Positions 1 to 10,507 are shown, numbered from the stretch's first letter. The stretch: 64,000 nucleotides of DNA from Bacteroides zhangwenhongii (GCF_009193325.2 NZ_CP059856.1:1798001-1862000), one strand, 5' to 3'. Notes: generated by a model not told the origin, from the letters alone. Translations and numbers: made by a program.

Positions 1-1013
1 ATATCCCCTTCTTCCACATCACTATATGCCTGAAATACACCGATAGCTTCCCCTTTCTCCTTTTCGGAAAATACGGCTTTACGTATCTGGCGCTCATTCT
101 TTTCTATCAAGCTGTTGGCAGCACAAACAATGGTCTGTGTGGAACGATAGTTCTGCTCCAACTTGAAAACTTTCGTATTCGGATATGTCTTCGTAAAGTA
201 AAGGATATTATCAATATCCGCTCCACGAAAAGAGTAAATGCTTTGTGCATCATCGCCAACAACACAAACATGCTGATTTTCTTTCGTCAATTGCAGAACA
301 ATGCTATGTTGCGCATAATTAGTATCTTGATACTCATCAACGAGTATATATCGGAATTGGTCTTGATAACGTGCCAATACTTCCGGATAATCACGAAATA
401 AGATATAAGTATATACCAGCAGATCATCAAAATCCATAGCTCCCGCCTGACGACACCTTTCCCAATAACGGGTATAGATATCACGAATAGCAGGCATTTT
501 TACAGCCATATCGCCTTCATATGCTTCTTTATTGGCAGCGTATCCCGTAGGAGTGACCAAATGATTCTTTGCATTGGAGATACGGGCTTGTACCGTTCCC
601 GGTTTATAAGTCTTTTCGTCCAGTCCCATTTCCTTAATAATAGAACGAAGCAGACTTTTACTATCAGCCGTGTCGTAGATTGTAAACTGCGAGGTAAAGC
701 CGATATATTGCGCCTCAGCACGAAGAATACGGGAGAAGATGGAATGAAATGTACCCATCCACAAGTAACGTGCCCGTTCCGCCCCCACTTGTCGGGCAAT
801 ACGTTCTTTCATCTCACGTGCCGCCTTATTGGTAAAGGTAAGTGCAAGAATATTCCACGGATTGTAACCGTTCTCCAACAGATAGGCTATTTTATAAGTC
901 AGCACACGTGTCTTACCCGAACCCGCACCGGCTATCACTAGCGAAGGCCCGTCATTGTAAGTCACCGCCGCGCACTGACTCTCATTCAATTCCTTTATAT
1001 AATTGATATTCAT
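1..1013 (-). CDS. UvrD/PcrA-type superfamily 1 DNA helicase, 3' end outside window
   Basis: The open frame starts at an ATG read from 1013 downward and is still open at base 1, giving 337 codons of a protein that is normally about 750-800 residues. The N-terminus carries a Q-motif (LNESQCAAV, about residues 9-17) and a perfect Walker A (AGAGSGKT, residues 28-35). Further on are LTFTNKAAREM (motif Ia), the Walker B-like VDEYQDTN, GDDAQSIYSFRG (motif III) and QNYRST (motif IV). These are the hallmark motifs of the 3'-5' helicases UvrD, PcrA and Rep, which act in nucleotide excision repair, mismatch repair and clearing of replication blocks. UvrD and PcrA cannot be told apart without the C-terminus. 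A -7 promoter box lies 65 bases upstream. Confidence 0.93.
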   Translation of the reverse strand, partial: MNINYIKELNESQCAAVTYNDGPSLVIAGAGSGKTRVLTYKIAYLLENGYNPWNILALTFTNKAAREMKERIARQVGAERARYLWMGTFHSIFSRILRAEAQYIGFTSQFTIYDTADSKSLLRSIIKEMGLDEKTYKPGTVQARISNAKNHLVTPTGYAANKEAYEGDMAVKMPAIRDIYTRYWERCRQAGAMDFDDLLVYTYILFRDYPEVLARYQDQFRYILVDEYQDTNYAQHSIVLQLTKENQHVCVVGDDAQSIYSFRGADIDNILYFTKTYPNTKVFKLEQNYRSTQTIVCAANSLIEKNERQIRKAVFSEKEKGEAIGVFQAYSDVEEGD

Positions 1014-1077
1014 AACAGCATTATAAAAACAATGTAGTTTTTTAACAAACTCTCGGCATTCAAATTTGTTCTGAATA

Positions 1078-1085
1078 CAAAAGTA
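1078..1085 (-). promoter_or_regulatory. Bacteroidota -7 box of the UvrD/PcrA gene
   Basis: Read on the minus strand this is TACTTTTG, an exact TAnnTTTG match. It lies 65 bases before the helicase start. No clear -33 TTG was found at the right distance, so this is a half-promoter call. Confidence 0.5.
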
Positions 1086-1158
1086 TAATATTCATTTGAG
1101 AATGACGGTATTTTTATGATTTTTCGTCACTAACTATTTTAACCTAACCCCCAAAGCA

Positions 1159-2898
1159 ATGAAAAAAAGTATATTGTTATCAATTATTTTGAGTTTAAGC
1201 CTAGTCGCCTGCATTCCACAGGCTATGGCGCAAAAACAAAGCCGTATGGAAAAACTGCTAAGGTATCTGAACGATAATGATACGGAAAAATGGCAGAAGA
1301 ACCGAGAAAAGGTAGACAACGACACGAAGGCATATTATGCCGAAGAACTAGCCCTGCTGGATGTCCTTAACGGGTTGTGGAACGAACAAAGCGAACAAGC
1401 CGCAACCGATTATTTCGGATGTTACGGGAAAGCGGCAAACGCCTACTTCTCCAACATCTGTGAGGAAGAGAAAATACCGCTTCCGAACGTACAGGACAGA
1501 GCGGAACAGGCTATTATCCACATATTGGAGGCTTCGAAAGAACAGATACCTTTCAGCCGTACACTGCTGGACAGTATTCGTTCAAGCGGTTATACGGCAG
1601 ACTCCGTTATTGCACAGAAGATACGGAATATCCGCGAATTGGCTTTATTGGAAGGTATGCTGACAGCGCCTGCACTCAGTACATATCAGACATATATAGC
1701 GGAATATCCGAACGGGAAATTTATCCCGCAAATCAATGCTGCCGAAAACAAACGGTTATACGGGATTGTAAAGCATACCCCGTCACAGGAAAATTTCAAA
1801 GCTTTTTTTGACGATCCGGCAATGCTAAAGTTTTTCACGGACAAAGAAACGCGCCCGTTTTTGCCAGAAGTCCAAGCTTTATATGATGATTTTCTATTCC
1901 ATTGTATCGACAGTCTGCGAGAGGGAAACAATGCAACCGCCCTCCGGCAGGTTATTGACGATTATAAACGCAACCCTTATCTGAGTTCCTCAGCACGTAC
2001 CCATCTGGACGACCTCGAATATCTTAGCGAGAAAGCTGATTTTGAACTTTTGAAACCGGCAATAACCAATTCCGAATCTTTGGGTTTGTTGCAGGAATTC
2101 CTCAGTACACATAAGTACAAAGAGTTTCGTGATCAAGCCAATGCGCTACGAGCTCCATTCATTCTACAGACAATCATCTCCACTCCCACTTCCGTAAAAT
2201 ATTACAATGCGGGACGACTGATCAAGTCTGCCGCCAACGACAGCACTGGGAATGTGTCAACCACTTATTCGTACAATGACAAGGGGCAGCTTGTCTCTAT
2301 ATTATCCCTGACTATGAAAAACGGTCAGGTGAGTGACGAGGTGCAAACAAACAGACTGTATGACCCTCAAGGCCACTGCATTTTTGAAGTGCAGACAAAT
2401 CCCAAGACCAAAACGGACATTTACCGAAGGACACGCCGTATCGGTGCCGACGGGAGCATCGAGAGCGATTCACTTAAATATATGGACGGAAGGTCGATTA
2501 TCAGCACATACAATAAACAAGGCTTATTGACTGAAGCTAAAGAATATAATAAGAACGGAGAACTCCAAGCATACACAGCGAACAAGTATGATGAAAAAGG
2601 CAGATTGACCGCATCGCAACATCAGAACTTGCTTATGGCTAACTCCGCCGATCAAGTTATCTCCCAAAAAGATACTTATGAATATGATAAATACGGTTAT
2701 TTGACTCAGATAGCTTATCTGCGTATTTTAGGCAATAACCAGAAAACGTCCGGTTACCTGACTTGTATGTATGATAAATATGGCAATCCGATTGACGGAA
2801 ATTCTTATTATGAATATGATAATACAGGGCAATGGGTCTGCCGTACAAATCGCGGAAATCCCCAAGAGGTGGAACGAGTACAGTATATTTATAAATAA
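1159..2898 (+). CDS. Secreted or lipid-anchored protein with C-terminal YD-like repeats
   Basis: A 579-residue exported protein of unknown function. The N-terminus is a signal peptide (MKKSILLSIILSLSLVAC) with two readings: the LVAC lipobox suggests a lipoprotein anchored at Cys18, while AMA before Q25 suits signal peptidase I. The first 330 residues are helical and charged, with no domain I recognise. From about residue 345 onward short tyrosine-rich units recur: YSYNDKGQLVS, YNKQGLLTEAKEY, YDEKGRLTASQ, YDKYGYLTQIAY, YDKYGNPIDG and YEYDNTGQWV. These resemble the YD repeats of RHS-type and cell-wall-associated proteins, which form beta-strand shells. The gene stands alone between the divergent helicase gene and sodB, and a surface or periplasmic role is inferred. 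Confidence 0.75.
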   Translation: MKKSILLSIILSLSLVACIPQAMAQKQSRMEKLLRYLNDNDTEKWQKNREKVDNDTKAYYAEELALLDVLNGLWNEQSEQAATDYFGCYGKAANAYFSNICEEEKIPLPNVQDRAEQAIIHILEASKEQIPFSRTLLDSIRSSGYTADSVIAQKIRNIRELALLEGMLTAPALSTYQTYIAEYPNGKFIPQINAAENKRLYGIVKHTPSQENFKAFFDDPAMLKFFTDKETRPFLPEVQALYDDFLFHCIDSLREGNNATALRQVIDDYKRNPYLSSSARTHLDDLEYLSEKADFELLKPAITNSESLGLLQEFLSTHKYKEFRDQANALRAPFILQTIISTPTSVKYYNAGRLIKSAANDSTGNVSTTYSYNDKGQLVSILSLTMKNGQVSDEVQTNRLYDPQGHCIFEVQTNPKTKTDIYRRTRRIGADGSIESDSLKYMDGRSIISTYNKQGLLTEAKEYNKNGELQAYTANKYDEKGRLTASQHQNLLMANSADQVISQKDTYEYDKYGYLTQIAYLRILGNNQKTSGYLTCMYDKYGNPIDGNSYYEYDNTGQWVCRTNRGNPQEVERVQYIYK

Positions 2899-3011
2899 AA
2901 GTGAAGATACTGCGAACCTTTTACCAAATGCTTCTGTTATTATAGTATAACAAGCCATTTAAAACTTGTAACATTATGAATACTATATTAATGTCTTTAA
3001 TTATGATGACC

Positions 3012-3593
3012 ATGACTTACGAAATGCCTAAACTTCCTTACGCAAACAATGCGTTGGAACCTGTAATCAGTCAGCAAACGATAGATTTCCATTACGGGAA
3101 ACATCTACAAACGTATGTAAATAATCTGAACAGCCTCGTGCCCGGAACCGAATATGAAGGTAAAAAGGTGGAAGAAATCGTTGCCACCGCACCGGACGGA
3201 GCTATATTCAATAACGCCGGACAAGTATTGAACCACAATCTATATTTCCTGCAATTTGCCCCCAAACCTGCCAAGAAAGAACCGACAGGCAAACTGGGAG
3301 AAGCCATCAAGCGTGACTTCGGCAGCTTTGAAAACTTCAAGAAAGAATTCAATGCGGCAGCGGTAGGATTATTCGGTTCAGGATGGGCCTGGTTGTCCGT
3401 TGATAAAAACGGAAAACTGCACATCACCAAAGAAGGAAACGGCAGTAACCCTGTACGTGCCGGATTGAAACCGCTTCTCGGTTTTGACGTGTGGGAACAC
3501 TCTTACTATCTGGATTACCAGAACCGTCGTGCCGACCATGTCAATGCCCTGTGGAGTATCATCGACTGGGATGTGGTGGAAAACAGAATGTAA
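3012..3593 (+). CDS. sodB: Superoxide dismutase [Fe/Mn]
   Basis: Converts superoxide to oxygen and hydrogen peroxide in the cytoplasm, the main oxygen defence of these anaerobes. The sequence shows the usual metal-site segments: HYGKHLQTYV near the N-terminus, NHNLYFLQF with the second histidine, GSGWAWL in the core, and FDVWEHSYYLDYQNRR carrying the Asp and His ligands. I chose the ATG at 3012 (MTYEMPKLPY), giving 193 residues, the length usual for Bacteroides SOD. The in-frame ATG at 2976 would add 12 residues not typical of the family and not convincing as a signal peptide. The Bacteroides enzyme is known to accept iron or manganese. A strong hairpin terminator follows 30 bases after the stop. 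Confidence 0.95.
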   Translation: MTYEMPKLPYANNALEPVISQQTIDFHYGKHLQTYVNNLNSLVPGTEYEGKKVEEIVATAPDGAIFNNAGQVLNHNLYFLQFAPKPAKKEPTGKLGEAIKRDFGSFENFKKEFNAAAVGLFGSGWAWLSVDKNGKLHITKEGNGSNPVRAGLKPLLGFDVWEHSYYLDYQNRRADHVNALWSIIDWDVVENRM

Positions 3594-3622
3594 CGGATTT
3601 ACTGACTAAACTATACTTGAAC

Positions 3623-3655
3623 AAGGTCGTTGTGATTTTCACAGCGACCTTTTTT
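3623..3655 (+). terminator. Rho-independent terminator after sodB
   Basis: A 13-bp stem (AAGGTCGTTGTGA at 3623-3635, pairing with 3639-3651, one G-U wobble) with a three-base loop runs into a T tract ending at 3655. It separates sodB from the thiamine operon. Confidence 0.85.
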
Positions 3656-3760
3656 AGGCTATATAGATGCCACCAACACAAATATCCGACAGAAAAATGA
3701 AAAAAAATCAACCGATTTAGTGTTTTTCTGTTTCTTTTTCACTTACTTTGCTCCCGTAAA

Positions 3761-3838
3761 GACAAAGGGGTGCCCCATGAGGGGCTGAGATTATACCCTA
3801 AGAACCTGATGCAGTTAGCACTGACGTAGGGATTGTGT
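3761..3838 (+). promoter_or_regulatory. TPP riboswitch (thi box)
   Basis: The leader of the thiamine operon contains the conserved TPP-aptamer blocks in order: GGGGTGCCCC then GGGGCTGAGA (3781-3790), ACCC, AGAACCTGAT and GCACTGACGTAGGGA. These are the helices and the pyrimidine-sensor CUGAGA / pyrophosphate-sensor ACCUGA loops of the THI element. It ends about 70 bases before thiS. Binding of thiamine pyrophosphate is expected to repress the operon; in this phylum the usual outcome is blocked translation or early termination, and the window does not show which. A weak promoter-like TTACTTTG (3743-3750, one mismatch to TAnnTTTG) lies just upstream. Confidence 0.93.
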
Positions 3839-3909
3839 TTCTTCTTATCGCCTTTCCGTAAAAGCACGCTCTTTGTATTTACTTTCAACTTATTTATTCT
3901 GATAGGACA

Positions 3910-4110
3910 ATGAAAGTACAAGTGAACAACAAAGAGGTGGAACTTATCCCCAACTCTACCCTTACACAGCTGACGACGCAACTCGAACTTCCCGTTCAAG
4001 GTATTGCTATCGCGGTAAACAACAAAATGATTCCCCGTACCGAATGGGAACGTTTCGTATTGCATGAGAATGACAATCTGGTAATTATCAAGGCGGCTTG
4101 CGGAGGATAA
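3910..4110 (+). CDS. thiS: ThiS sulfur-carrier protein
   Basis: A 66-residue ubiquitin-like protein ending in Gly-Gly (KAACGG), the required tail. ThiF adenylates the terminal glycine, which is then turned into a thiocarboxylate that donates sulfur to the thiazole ring made by ThiG. Length and the terminal motif fit ThiS exactly. It is the first gene of the operon under the TPP riboswitch and lies 4 bases from thiE. Confidence 0.95.
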   Translation: MKVQVNNKEVELIPNSTLTQLTTQLELPVQGIAIAVNNKMIPRTEWERFVLHENDNLVIIKAACGG

Positions 4111-4114
4111 GAAA

Positions 4115-4732
4115 ATGATTAGTCTGCAATTTATCACACATCAGACCGAACGGTATTCATATTTCGAATCGGCACGTATGGCACTCGAAGGAGGGTGCAA
4201 ATGGATCCAACTACGCATGAAAGAAGCTCCTCTTGAGGAGGTGGAACAAGTGGCGCTGCAACTGAAGCCACTCTGTAAGGAACACGAAGCTATCTTAGTT
4301 CTCGATGATCATGTCGAATTGGTCAAGAAACTGGAAGTGGACGGTGTACATCTGGGAAAGAAGGATATGCCCATCGACCAGGCACGACAGATACTCGGAG
4401 AAGCCTTTATCATCGGTGGCACGGCCAATACCTTCGAGGATGTCGTACAACATTACCGCGCCGGAGCCGATTACTTGGGGATCGGTCCCTTCCGCTTCAC
4501 CACCACTAAAAAGAATTTAAGTCCCGTACTCGGTCTGGAAGGTTACGCTTCCATCCTTTCACAAATGAAAGAAGCGGATATCAACCTTCCGGTAGTAGCT
4601 ATCGGAGGAATCACCAACGAAGATATCCCCGGTATCCTCCGCACAGGAGTCAATGGCATCGCCTTGTCCGGAACGATTCTCCGGGCGGAAAATCCGGTAG
4701 AGGAAACACGGAAGATTCTAAGTAATTCATAA
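4115..4732 (+). CDS. thiE: Thiamine-phosphate synthase
   Basis: Joins hydroxymethylpyrimidine pyrophosphate with thiazole phosphate to give thiamine phosphate. The 205-residue TIM-barrel protein shows the family blocks: CKWIQLRMKEA near the N-terminus, LDDHVELVKKLEVDGVHLG (Asp for Mg-pyrophosphate), YLGIGPFRFTTTKKN (phosphate loop) and VVAIGGITNEDI. It is the second gene of the riboswitch-controlled operon, separated from thiS by 4 bases and from thiG by 32. It matches canonical ThiE better than does the gene at 9162-9770, so this copy is the likely main synthase. Confidence 0.94.
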   Translation: MISLQFITHQTERYSYFESARMALEGGCKWIQLRMKEAPLEEVEQVALQLKPLCKEHEAILVLDDHVELVKKLEVDGVHLGKKDMPIDQARQILGEAFIIGGTANTFEDVVQHYRAGADYLGIGPFRFTTTKKNLSPVLGLEGYASILSQMKEADINLPVVAIGGITNEDIPGILRTGVNGIALSGTILRAENPVEETRKILSNS

Positions 4733-4764
4733 ATCAACATCTATAATTCTAAATTCCAAAAGAC

Positions 4765-5541
4765 ATGGAAAAGTTAGTAATTGCAGGACGTGAATTCAGC
4801 TCACGCCTTTTCTTGGGAACAGGAAAATTCAACTCCAATGAAATAATGGAGCAATCTATTCTGGCTTCGGGCACAGAAATGGTAACGGTTGCCATGAAAC
4901 GTATTGACATGGACAACAAAGAGGACGATATGCTGAAACATATTATCCATCCGAATATCCAGTTATTACCCAACACTTCCGGTGTACGCGATGCGGAAGA
5001 GGCTGTGTTTGCCGCACAGATGGCGCGTGAGGCGTTCGGAACAAACTGGCTGAAACTAGAGATTCACCCAGATCCCCGCTACCTGCTCCCCGACTCTATC
5101 GAGACACTGAAAGCTACGGAAGAGTTGGTAAAACTAGGTTTCGTCGTATTGCCTTATTGTCAGGCAGACCCCGTGCTTTGTAAACGGTTGGAAGAAGCCG
5201 GAGCAGCTACCGTTATGCCTCTCGGCGCTCCGATCGGCACAAATAAAGGATTGCAGACCAAAGAATTCCTACAGATTATTATCGAGCAGGCAGGTATCCC
5301 TGTTGTCGTTGATGCAGGTATCGGTGCGCCAAGCCATGCCGCTGAAGCAATGGAACTGGGAGCTTCCGCCGTACTGGTAAATACAGCAATTGCCGTTGCC
5401 GGAAACCCGGTAGAAATGGCGAAGGCCTTCAAAACTGCCACCGAAGCCGGAAGACAGGCATACGAAGCGGGATTAGGACTGCAAGCGGACAACTTTATAG
5501 CCGAAGCCAGCTCACCGCTGACTGCTTTTTTGGATAAATAA
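4765..5541 (+). CDS. thiG: Thiazole synthase
   Basis: Builds the thiazole phosphate moiety from 1-deoxyxylulose 5-phosphate, dehydroglycine and ThiS thiocarboxylate. The 258-residue protein starts [22 protein letters not shown], typical of ThiG. It holds the catalytic-lysine segment [16 protein letters not shown] and the phosphate-binding loop [19 protein letters not shown] followed by VLVNTAIA. It lies between thiE and thiC and acts with thiS, thiF and thiH of the same operon. Confidence 0.96.
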   Translation: MEKLVIAGREFSSRLFLGTGKFNSNEIMEQSILASGTEMVTVAMKRIDMDNKEDDMLKHIIHPNIQLLPNTSGVRDAEEAVFAAQMAREAFGTNWLKLEIHPDPRYLLPDSIETLKATEELVKLGFVVLPYCQADPVLCKRLEEAGAATVMPLGAPIGTNKGLQTKEFLQIIIEQAGIPVVVDAGIGAPSHAAEAMELGASAVLVNTAIAVAGNPVEMAKAFKTATEAGRQAYEAGLGLQADNFIAEASSPLTAFLDK

Positions 5542-5554
5542 TATGAATAAGTAG

Positions 5555-7264
<1,710 letters not shown>

Positions 7265-7276
7265 TCACTAAAAATT

Positions 7277-8401
7277 ATGTTTTCAGACGAATTAGAAAAA
7301 ATATCTTGGGAAGAGACGACAAAAGCCATCTATTCCAAAACGGATGCAGACGTACGACGTGCATTGGGTAAAAAAGAGCACCTGGACGTCAACGATTTTA
7401 TGGCATTGATTTCTCCGGCCGCCGCTCCTTACCTGGAAGTGATGGCACGCCTCAGCCAGAAATATACATTGGAACGGTTCGGCAAGACCATCTCTATGTT
7501 TGTTCCGCTCTATCTGACTAATTCTTGCACCAACTCTTGTGTGTATTGCGGTTTCCATATCAGTAATCCGATGAAAAGAACCATACTGACAGAGGAAGAG
7601 ATTATCAACGAGTACAAGGCTATCAAACGTCTGGCTCCTTTCGAGAATCTCCTGCTAGTGACCGGCGAGAATCCCGCGGCAGCGGGTGTTCCTTATATCG
7701 CCCGCGCTTTGGACTTAGCCAAACCTTATTTCAGCAATCTCCAGATTGAGGTAATGCCGCTTAAAGCAGAGGAATACAAGGAGCTGACCAATCATGGCCT
7801 GAACGGAGTAATCTGCTTTCAGGAGACTTACAACAAAGCAAATTACAAGACGTACCATCCGAGAGGCATGAAGTCCAAATTTGAATGGCGTGTCAATGGC
7901 TTCGACCGTATGGGACAGGCAGGGGTGCACAAAATCGGTATGGGGGTATTGATCGGTCTGGAAGAGTGGCGGACAGATGTTACGATGATGGCTTATCATC
8001 TGCGCTATCTGCAGAAGCACTATTGGAAAACGAAATATAGCGTGAACTTCCCGCGTATGCGCCCGTCGGAGAATGGAGGTTTCCAGCCCAATGTCATCAT
8101 GAACGACCGCGAACTCGCCCAACTCACATTCGCCATGCGTATCTTCGACCATGATGTAGATATCTCTTATTCTACCCGCGAAAGTGCGGAGATACGCAAC
8201 AACATGGCAACACTGGGTGTAACGACCATGAGTGCGGAAAGTAAGACCGAACCGGGAGGATACTACAGTTATCCCCAAACACTGGAGCAGTTTCATGTCA
8301 GCGATGAACGGAAGGCCGTGGAAGTGGAACGTGACTTGAAAAAGCTGGGACGTGAACCTATTTGGAAGGATTGGGACCAGTCGTTCGATTTCAAAAGATA
8401 G
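7277..8401 (+). CDS. thiH: 2-iminoacetate synthase ThiH
   Basis: A radical SAM tyrosine lyase that cleaves tyrosine to dehydroglycine (2-iminoacetate) and p-cresol, supplying the thiazole precursor without oxygen. The 374-residue protein carries the CxxxCxxC cluster motif in SCTNSCVYCGFH at about residues 80-91, followed by ENLLLVTGE and later VNFPRMRPSENG. Aerobes use ThiO instead, so ThiH fits an anaerobe. It ends 4 bases before thiF. Confidence 0.96.
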   Translation: MFSDELEKISWEETTKAIYSKTDADVRRALGKKEHLDVNDFMALISPAAAPYLEVMARLSQKYTLERFGKTISMFVPLYLTNSCTNSCVYCGFHISNPMKRTILTEEEIINEYKAIKRLAPFENLLLVTGENPAAAGVPYIARALDLAKPYFSNLQIEVMPLKAEEYKELTNHGLNGVICFQETYNKANYKTYHPRGMKSKFEWRVNGFDRMGQAGVHKIGMGVLIGLEEWRTDVTMMAYHLRYLQKHYWKTKYSVNFPRMRPSENGGFQPNVIMNDRELAQLTFAMRIFDHDVDISYSTRESAEIRNNMATLGVTTMSAESKTEPGGYYSYPQTLEQFHVSDERKAVEVERDLKKLGREPIWKDWDQSFDFKR

Positions 8402-8405
8402 GCTG

Positions 8406-9098
8406 ATGCGATACGACAGACAAATTATACTTCCTGAGATTGGGGAAGAGGGACAGAATAAGTTGCAAAAGGCAAAAGTGCTGATTGTAGGTGTGGGAGG
8501 GTTAGGCTCTCCCATCGCTCTTTATCTGGCGGGTGCAGGCGTAGGCTGTCTTGGTCTGGTAGACGATGATTCGGTAAGTATCAGCAATCTGCAACGACAG
8601 GTCCTTTATTCCGAAGAGGAGCTGGGAAAGCCGAAGGCCGTATGTGCCGCCCAACGCTTGACCTCGCTCAACAGTGAGATTGAGACAAGATACTACTCTA
8701 CCCGACTGACTGCGGAAAACGCATACCGTATTATCCAAGAATATGATATAGTGGTGGACGGCTGTGATAATTTCGATACCCGTTATCTGATTAACGATAT
8801 CTGCATCGAGCAGGGAAAACCGTATGTATATGGCGCTATCTGCGGATTTGAAGGACAAGTCTCGGTTTTCAATTACGGAAACCGAAAGAAAAGTTATCGT
8901 GATCTTTATCCTGACGAAGAAGAAATGAAACGAATGCCTCCTCCCTCCAAAGGAGTAATGGGAATTACGCCTGCCGTTGTAGGAAGTATTGAAGCAACAG
9001 AAGTTCTAAAGATAATCTGTGGTTTCGGTGACGTTTTAGCCGGTGAACTATGGACAATTGACCTGCGGACATTGCAATCTAACAAATTTTCACTATAA
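8406..9098 (+). CDS. thiF: ThiF/HesA/MoeB-family adenylyltransferase, zinc cysteines absent
   Basis: Expected to adenylate the C-terminal glycine of ThiS. The start at 8406 (MRYDRQIILPEIGEEGQ) is typical of the E1-like family; an upstream in-frame ATG at 8352 lies inside thiH and is unlikely. The nucleotide-binding GVGGLGSP loop, DDDSVSISNLQRQ, KPKAVCAAQRL and DGCDNFDTRYLIND are all present. The two CxxC zinc pairs found in E. coli ThiF and MoeB are missing; the corresponding region reads YRDLYPDEEEMKRMPPP and PPSKGVMGITP. It is the last gene of the riboswitch-controlled run, 4 bases after thiH. Some members of the family without zinc are known, so function is probably kept. Confidence 0.88.
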   Translation: MRYDRQIILPEIGEEGQNKLQKAKVLIVGVGGLGSPIALYLAGAGVGCLGLVDDDSVSISNLQRQVLYSEEELGKPKAVCAAQRLTSLNSEIETRYYSTRLTAENAYRIIQEYDIVVDGCDNFDTRYLINDICIEQGKPYVYGAICGFEGQVSVFNYGNRKKSYRDLYPDEEEMKRMPPPSKGVMGITPAVVGSIEATEVLKIICGFGDVLAGELWTIDLRTLQSNKFSL

Positions 9099-9101
9099 AG
9101 G

Positions 9102-9133
9102 TTGGTTTCTGATATAGTTAATTAGTAACTTTG
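9102..9133 (+). promoter_or_regulatory. Promoter of the second ThiE-like gene
   Basis: TTGG at 9102-9105 (-33 element) and TAACTTTG at 9126-9133 (-7 element) are separated by 20 bases, the spacing of the Bacteroidota primary-sigma promoter. It lies in the gap after thiF, so the next gene can be transcribed apart from the riboswitch. Confidence 0.7.
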
Positions 9134-9161
9134 CTAAAGAATCCAATTTTAACAAAGGGAA

Positions 9162-9770
9162 ATGAAATTAATTGTAGTCACCACACCCACTTTCTTCGTT
9201 GAAGAAGACAAGATTATCACTGCTCTTTTTGAAGAGGGATTGGATATTCTACATCTTAGAAAACCGGAAACTCCGGCCATGTACTCTGAACGGTTGCTGA
9301 CTCTTATTCCGGAGAAATATCATCGACGTATTGTCACGCACGAGCATTTCTATATGAAAGAGGAGTTCAATTTGATGGGAATTCATCTGAATGCCCGCAA
9401 TCCCAAGGAGCCACATGATTATGACGGGCATATCAGTTGTTCATGCCATTCTGTGGAGGAAGTGAAAAACAGAAAACATTTTTATGACTATGTTTTCATG
9501 AGTCCTATTTACGACAGTATCTCTAAAGTGAACTATTATTCGACGTATACCGCCGAAGAATTACGTGAAGCACAAAAGGCTAAAATCATCGACTCGAAAG
9601 TAATGGCGTTAGGCGGTATCAATGAGGAGAACCTGCTTGAGATTAAGGACTTCGGCTTTGGCGGTGCCGTTATATTGGGGGATCTTTGGAATAAATTCGA
9701 TGCTTGTTCCGATCGTGATTATCTGGCTGTAATCAAGCATTTCAAGAAACTGAAAAAGCTATCGGATTGA
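9162..9770 (+). CDS. Second thiamine-phosphate synthase/TenI-like protein
   Basis: A 202-residue TIM-barrel protein of the ThiE/TenI superfamily. Visible family blocks are LDILHLRKPE near the N-terminus, HLNARNPKEP, SCSCHSVEEV, FMSPIYDSISKVNY (the phosphate loop) and VMALGGINEEN. The Asp-rich substrate segment of true ThiE is replaced here by VTHEHFYMKEEFNLMGIHL, so it may be a TenI-type thiazole aromatase or a divergent synthase. It follows thiF after 63 bases but has its own promoter, so it could escape repression by thiamine pyrophosphate. A two-way terminator follows. Confidence 0.82.
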   Translation: MKLIVVTTPTFFVEEDKIITALFEEGLDILHLRKPETPAMYSERLLTLIPEKYHRRIVTHEHFYMKEEFNLMGIHLNARNPKEPHDYDGHISCSCHSVEEVKNRKHFYDYVFMSPIYDSISKVNYYSTYTAEELREAQKAKIIDSKVMALGGINEENLLEIKDFGFGGAVILGDLWNKFDACSDRDYLAVIKHFKKLKKLSD

Positions 9771-9833
9771 GCGAATAAAGAGCCGGGCTTGTATTTTATA
9801 TTGCAATCACTAGATTTAGATTTTATATAAAAG

Positions 9834-9869
9834 AAAAGGGAATCCCCGAATATTCGAGAATTCCCCTTT
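9834..9869. terminator. Bidirectional terminator between convergent genes
   Basis: A long hairpin with arms at 9835-9850 and 9853-9869 (AAAGGGAATCCCCGAA pairing with TTCGAGAATTCCCCTTT, wobbles included). It lies between the convergent ThiE-like gene and the minus-strand barrel gene, with T-rich flanks on both sides. Confidence 0.65.
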
Positions 9870-9899
9870 CCTTTATTATTGTAGTACAACGGTTCTTTA

Positions 9900-10412
9900 T
9901 CAGAACTCGTAATGGAAACCAAATGAAAGGTCTTCACTACCGAATGAAAATCCGTAACCATCAGTACCATACGCATAATCATCTCTGTATCCCAAGAATC
10001 CACATTTGGCAACAAGGCTAAAGTGATTATTCAATTTAATGGCAAGTCCCGGTTTGATCCCCAGCTCAAAGCCACCTTCGGAGTTGTCACCATATTTAAC
10101 AGAAGAAACTCCAATACCTCCATCCAAAAACAGACGTACTACTTTATTTTCGTAATATGAATAACGAACATAAGGAGCAAAACTAAAAGCATTTTTAAAA
10201 CCTACTGTCTCTTTGCTGTTGTGAGCAAATCCTAAGGTAGCTCCCACTGCCCATTGTTCACTAAAGTTATATCCAAATTCCGGTTCAATCAGGAAAGATG
10301 TATTATCCGCATCGTCATTATGCCACAATGCCACATTTCCACCCGCATAAAATTGTGCTTTAGCAGACAAAGCCGCCATCACTACAAAAATCAAAACTAC
10401 AATCTTTTTCAT
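9900..10412 (-). CDS. Small outer-membrane beta-barrel protein
   Basis: A 170-residue protein with a signal peptide cut after the first 19 residues (MKKIVVLIFVVMAALSAKA, then Q). The mature part alternates hydrophobic and polar residues with many aromatics and glycines (FAPYVRYSYYENKVVRLFLDGGIG) and ends in a C-terminal aromatic (FGFHYEF), both typical of 8-strand outer-membrane barrels. The family is broad, and no substrate or role can be read from the sequence. A well-spaced promoter lies upstream and a terminator follows, so it is a single-gene unit. Confidence 0.85.
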   Translation of the reverse strand: MKKIVVLIFVVMAALSAKAQFYAGGNVALWHNDDADNTSFLIEPEFGYNFSEQWAVGATLGFAHNSKETVGFKNAFSFAPYVRYSYYENKVVRLFLDGGIGVSSVKYGDNSEGGFELGIKPGLAIKLNNHFSLVAKCGFLGYRDDYAYGTDGYGFSFGSEDLSFGFHYEF

Positions 10413-10477
10413 TCTATCGTTGTTTTAGTTAAACATTCAGGCCTCTTAAAAGCCTAATACCTTAATTTTTCGGGGAA

Positions 10478-10507
10478 CAAAAGTATAACCCTTTTTTGAT
10501 TAAAACA
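10478..10507 (-). promoter_or_regulatory. Promoter of the small outer-membrane barrel gene
   Basis: On the minus strand TACTTTTG (10478-10485) is preceded by TTG (10505-10507) with a 19-base spacer, matching both elements of the Bacteroidota promoter. The transcript would carry a leader of about 60 bases. Confidence 0.7.

Noticed and set aside
2976..3011. 12-residue N-terminal extension of SodB (possible export signal)
   Set aside because: Too short and lacking the basic start and cleavage site of a signal peptide; Bacteroides SOD normally begins MTYEMPKLPY.
7715..8515. Open frame of 266 codons on the minus strand
   Set aside because: Opposite thiH and the start of thiF; no promoter and no recognisable domain.
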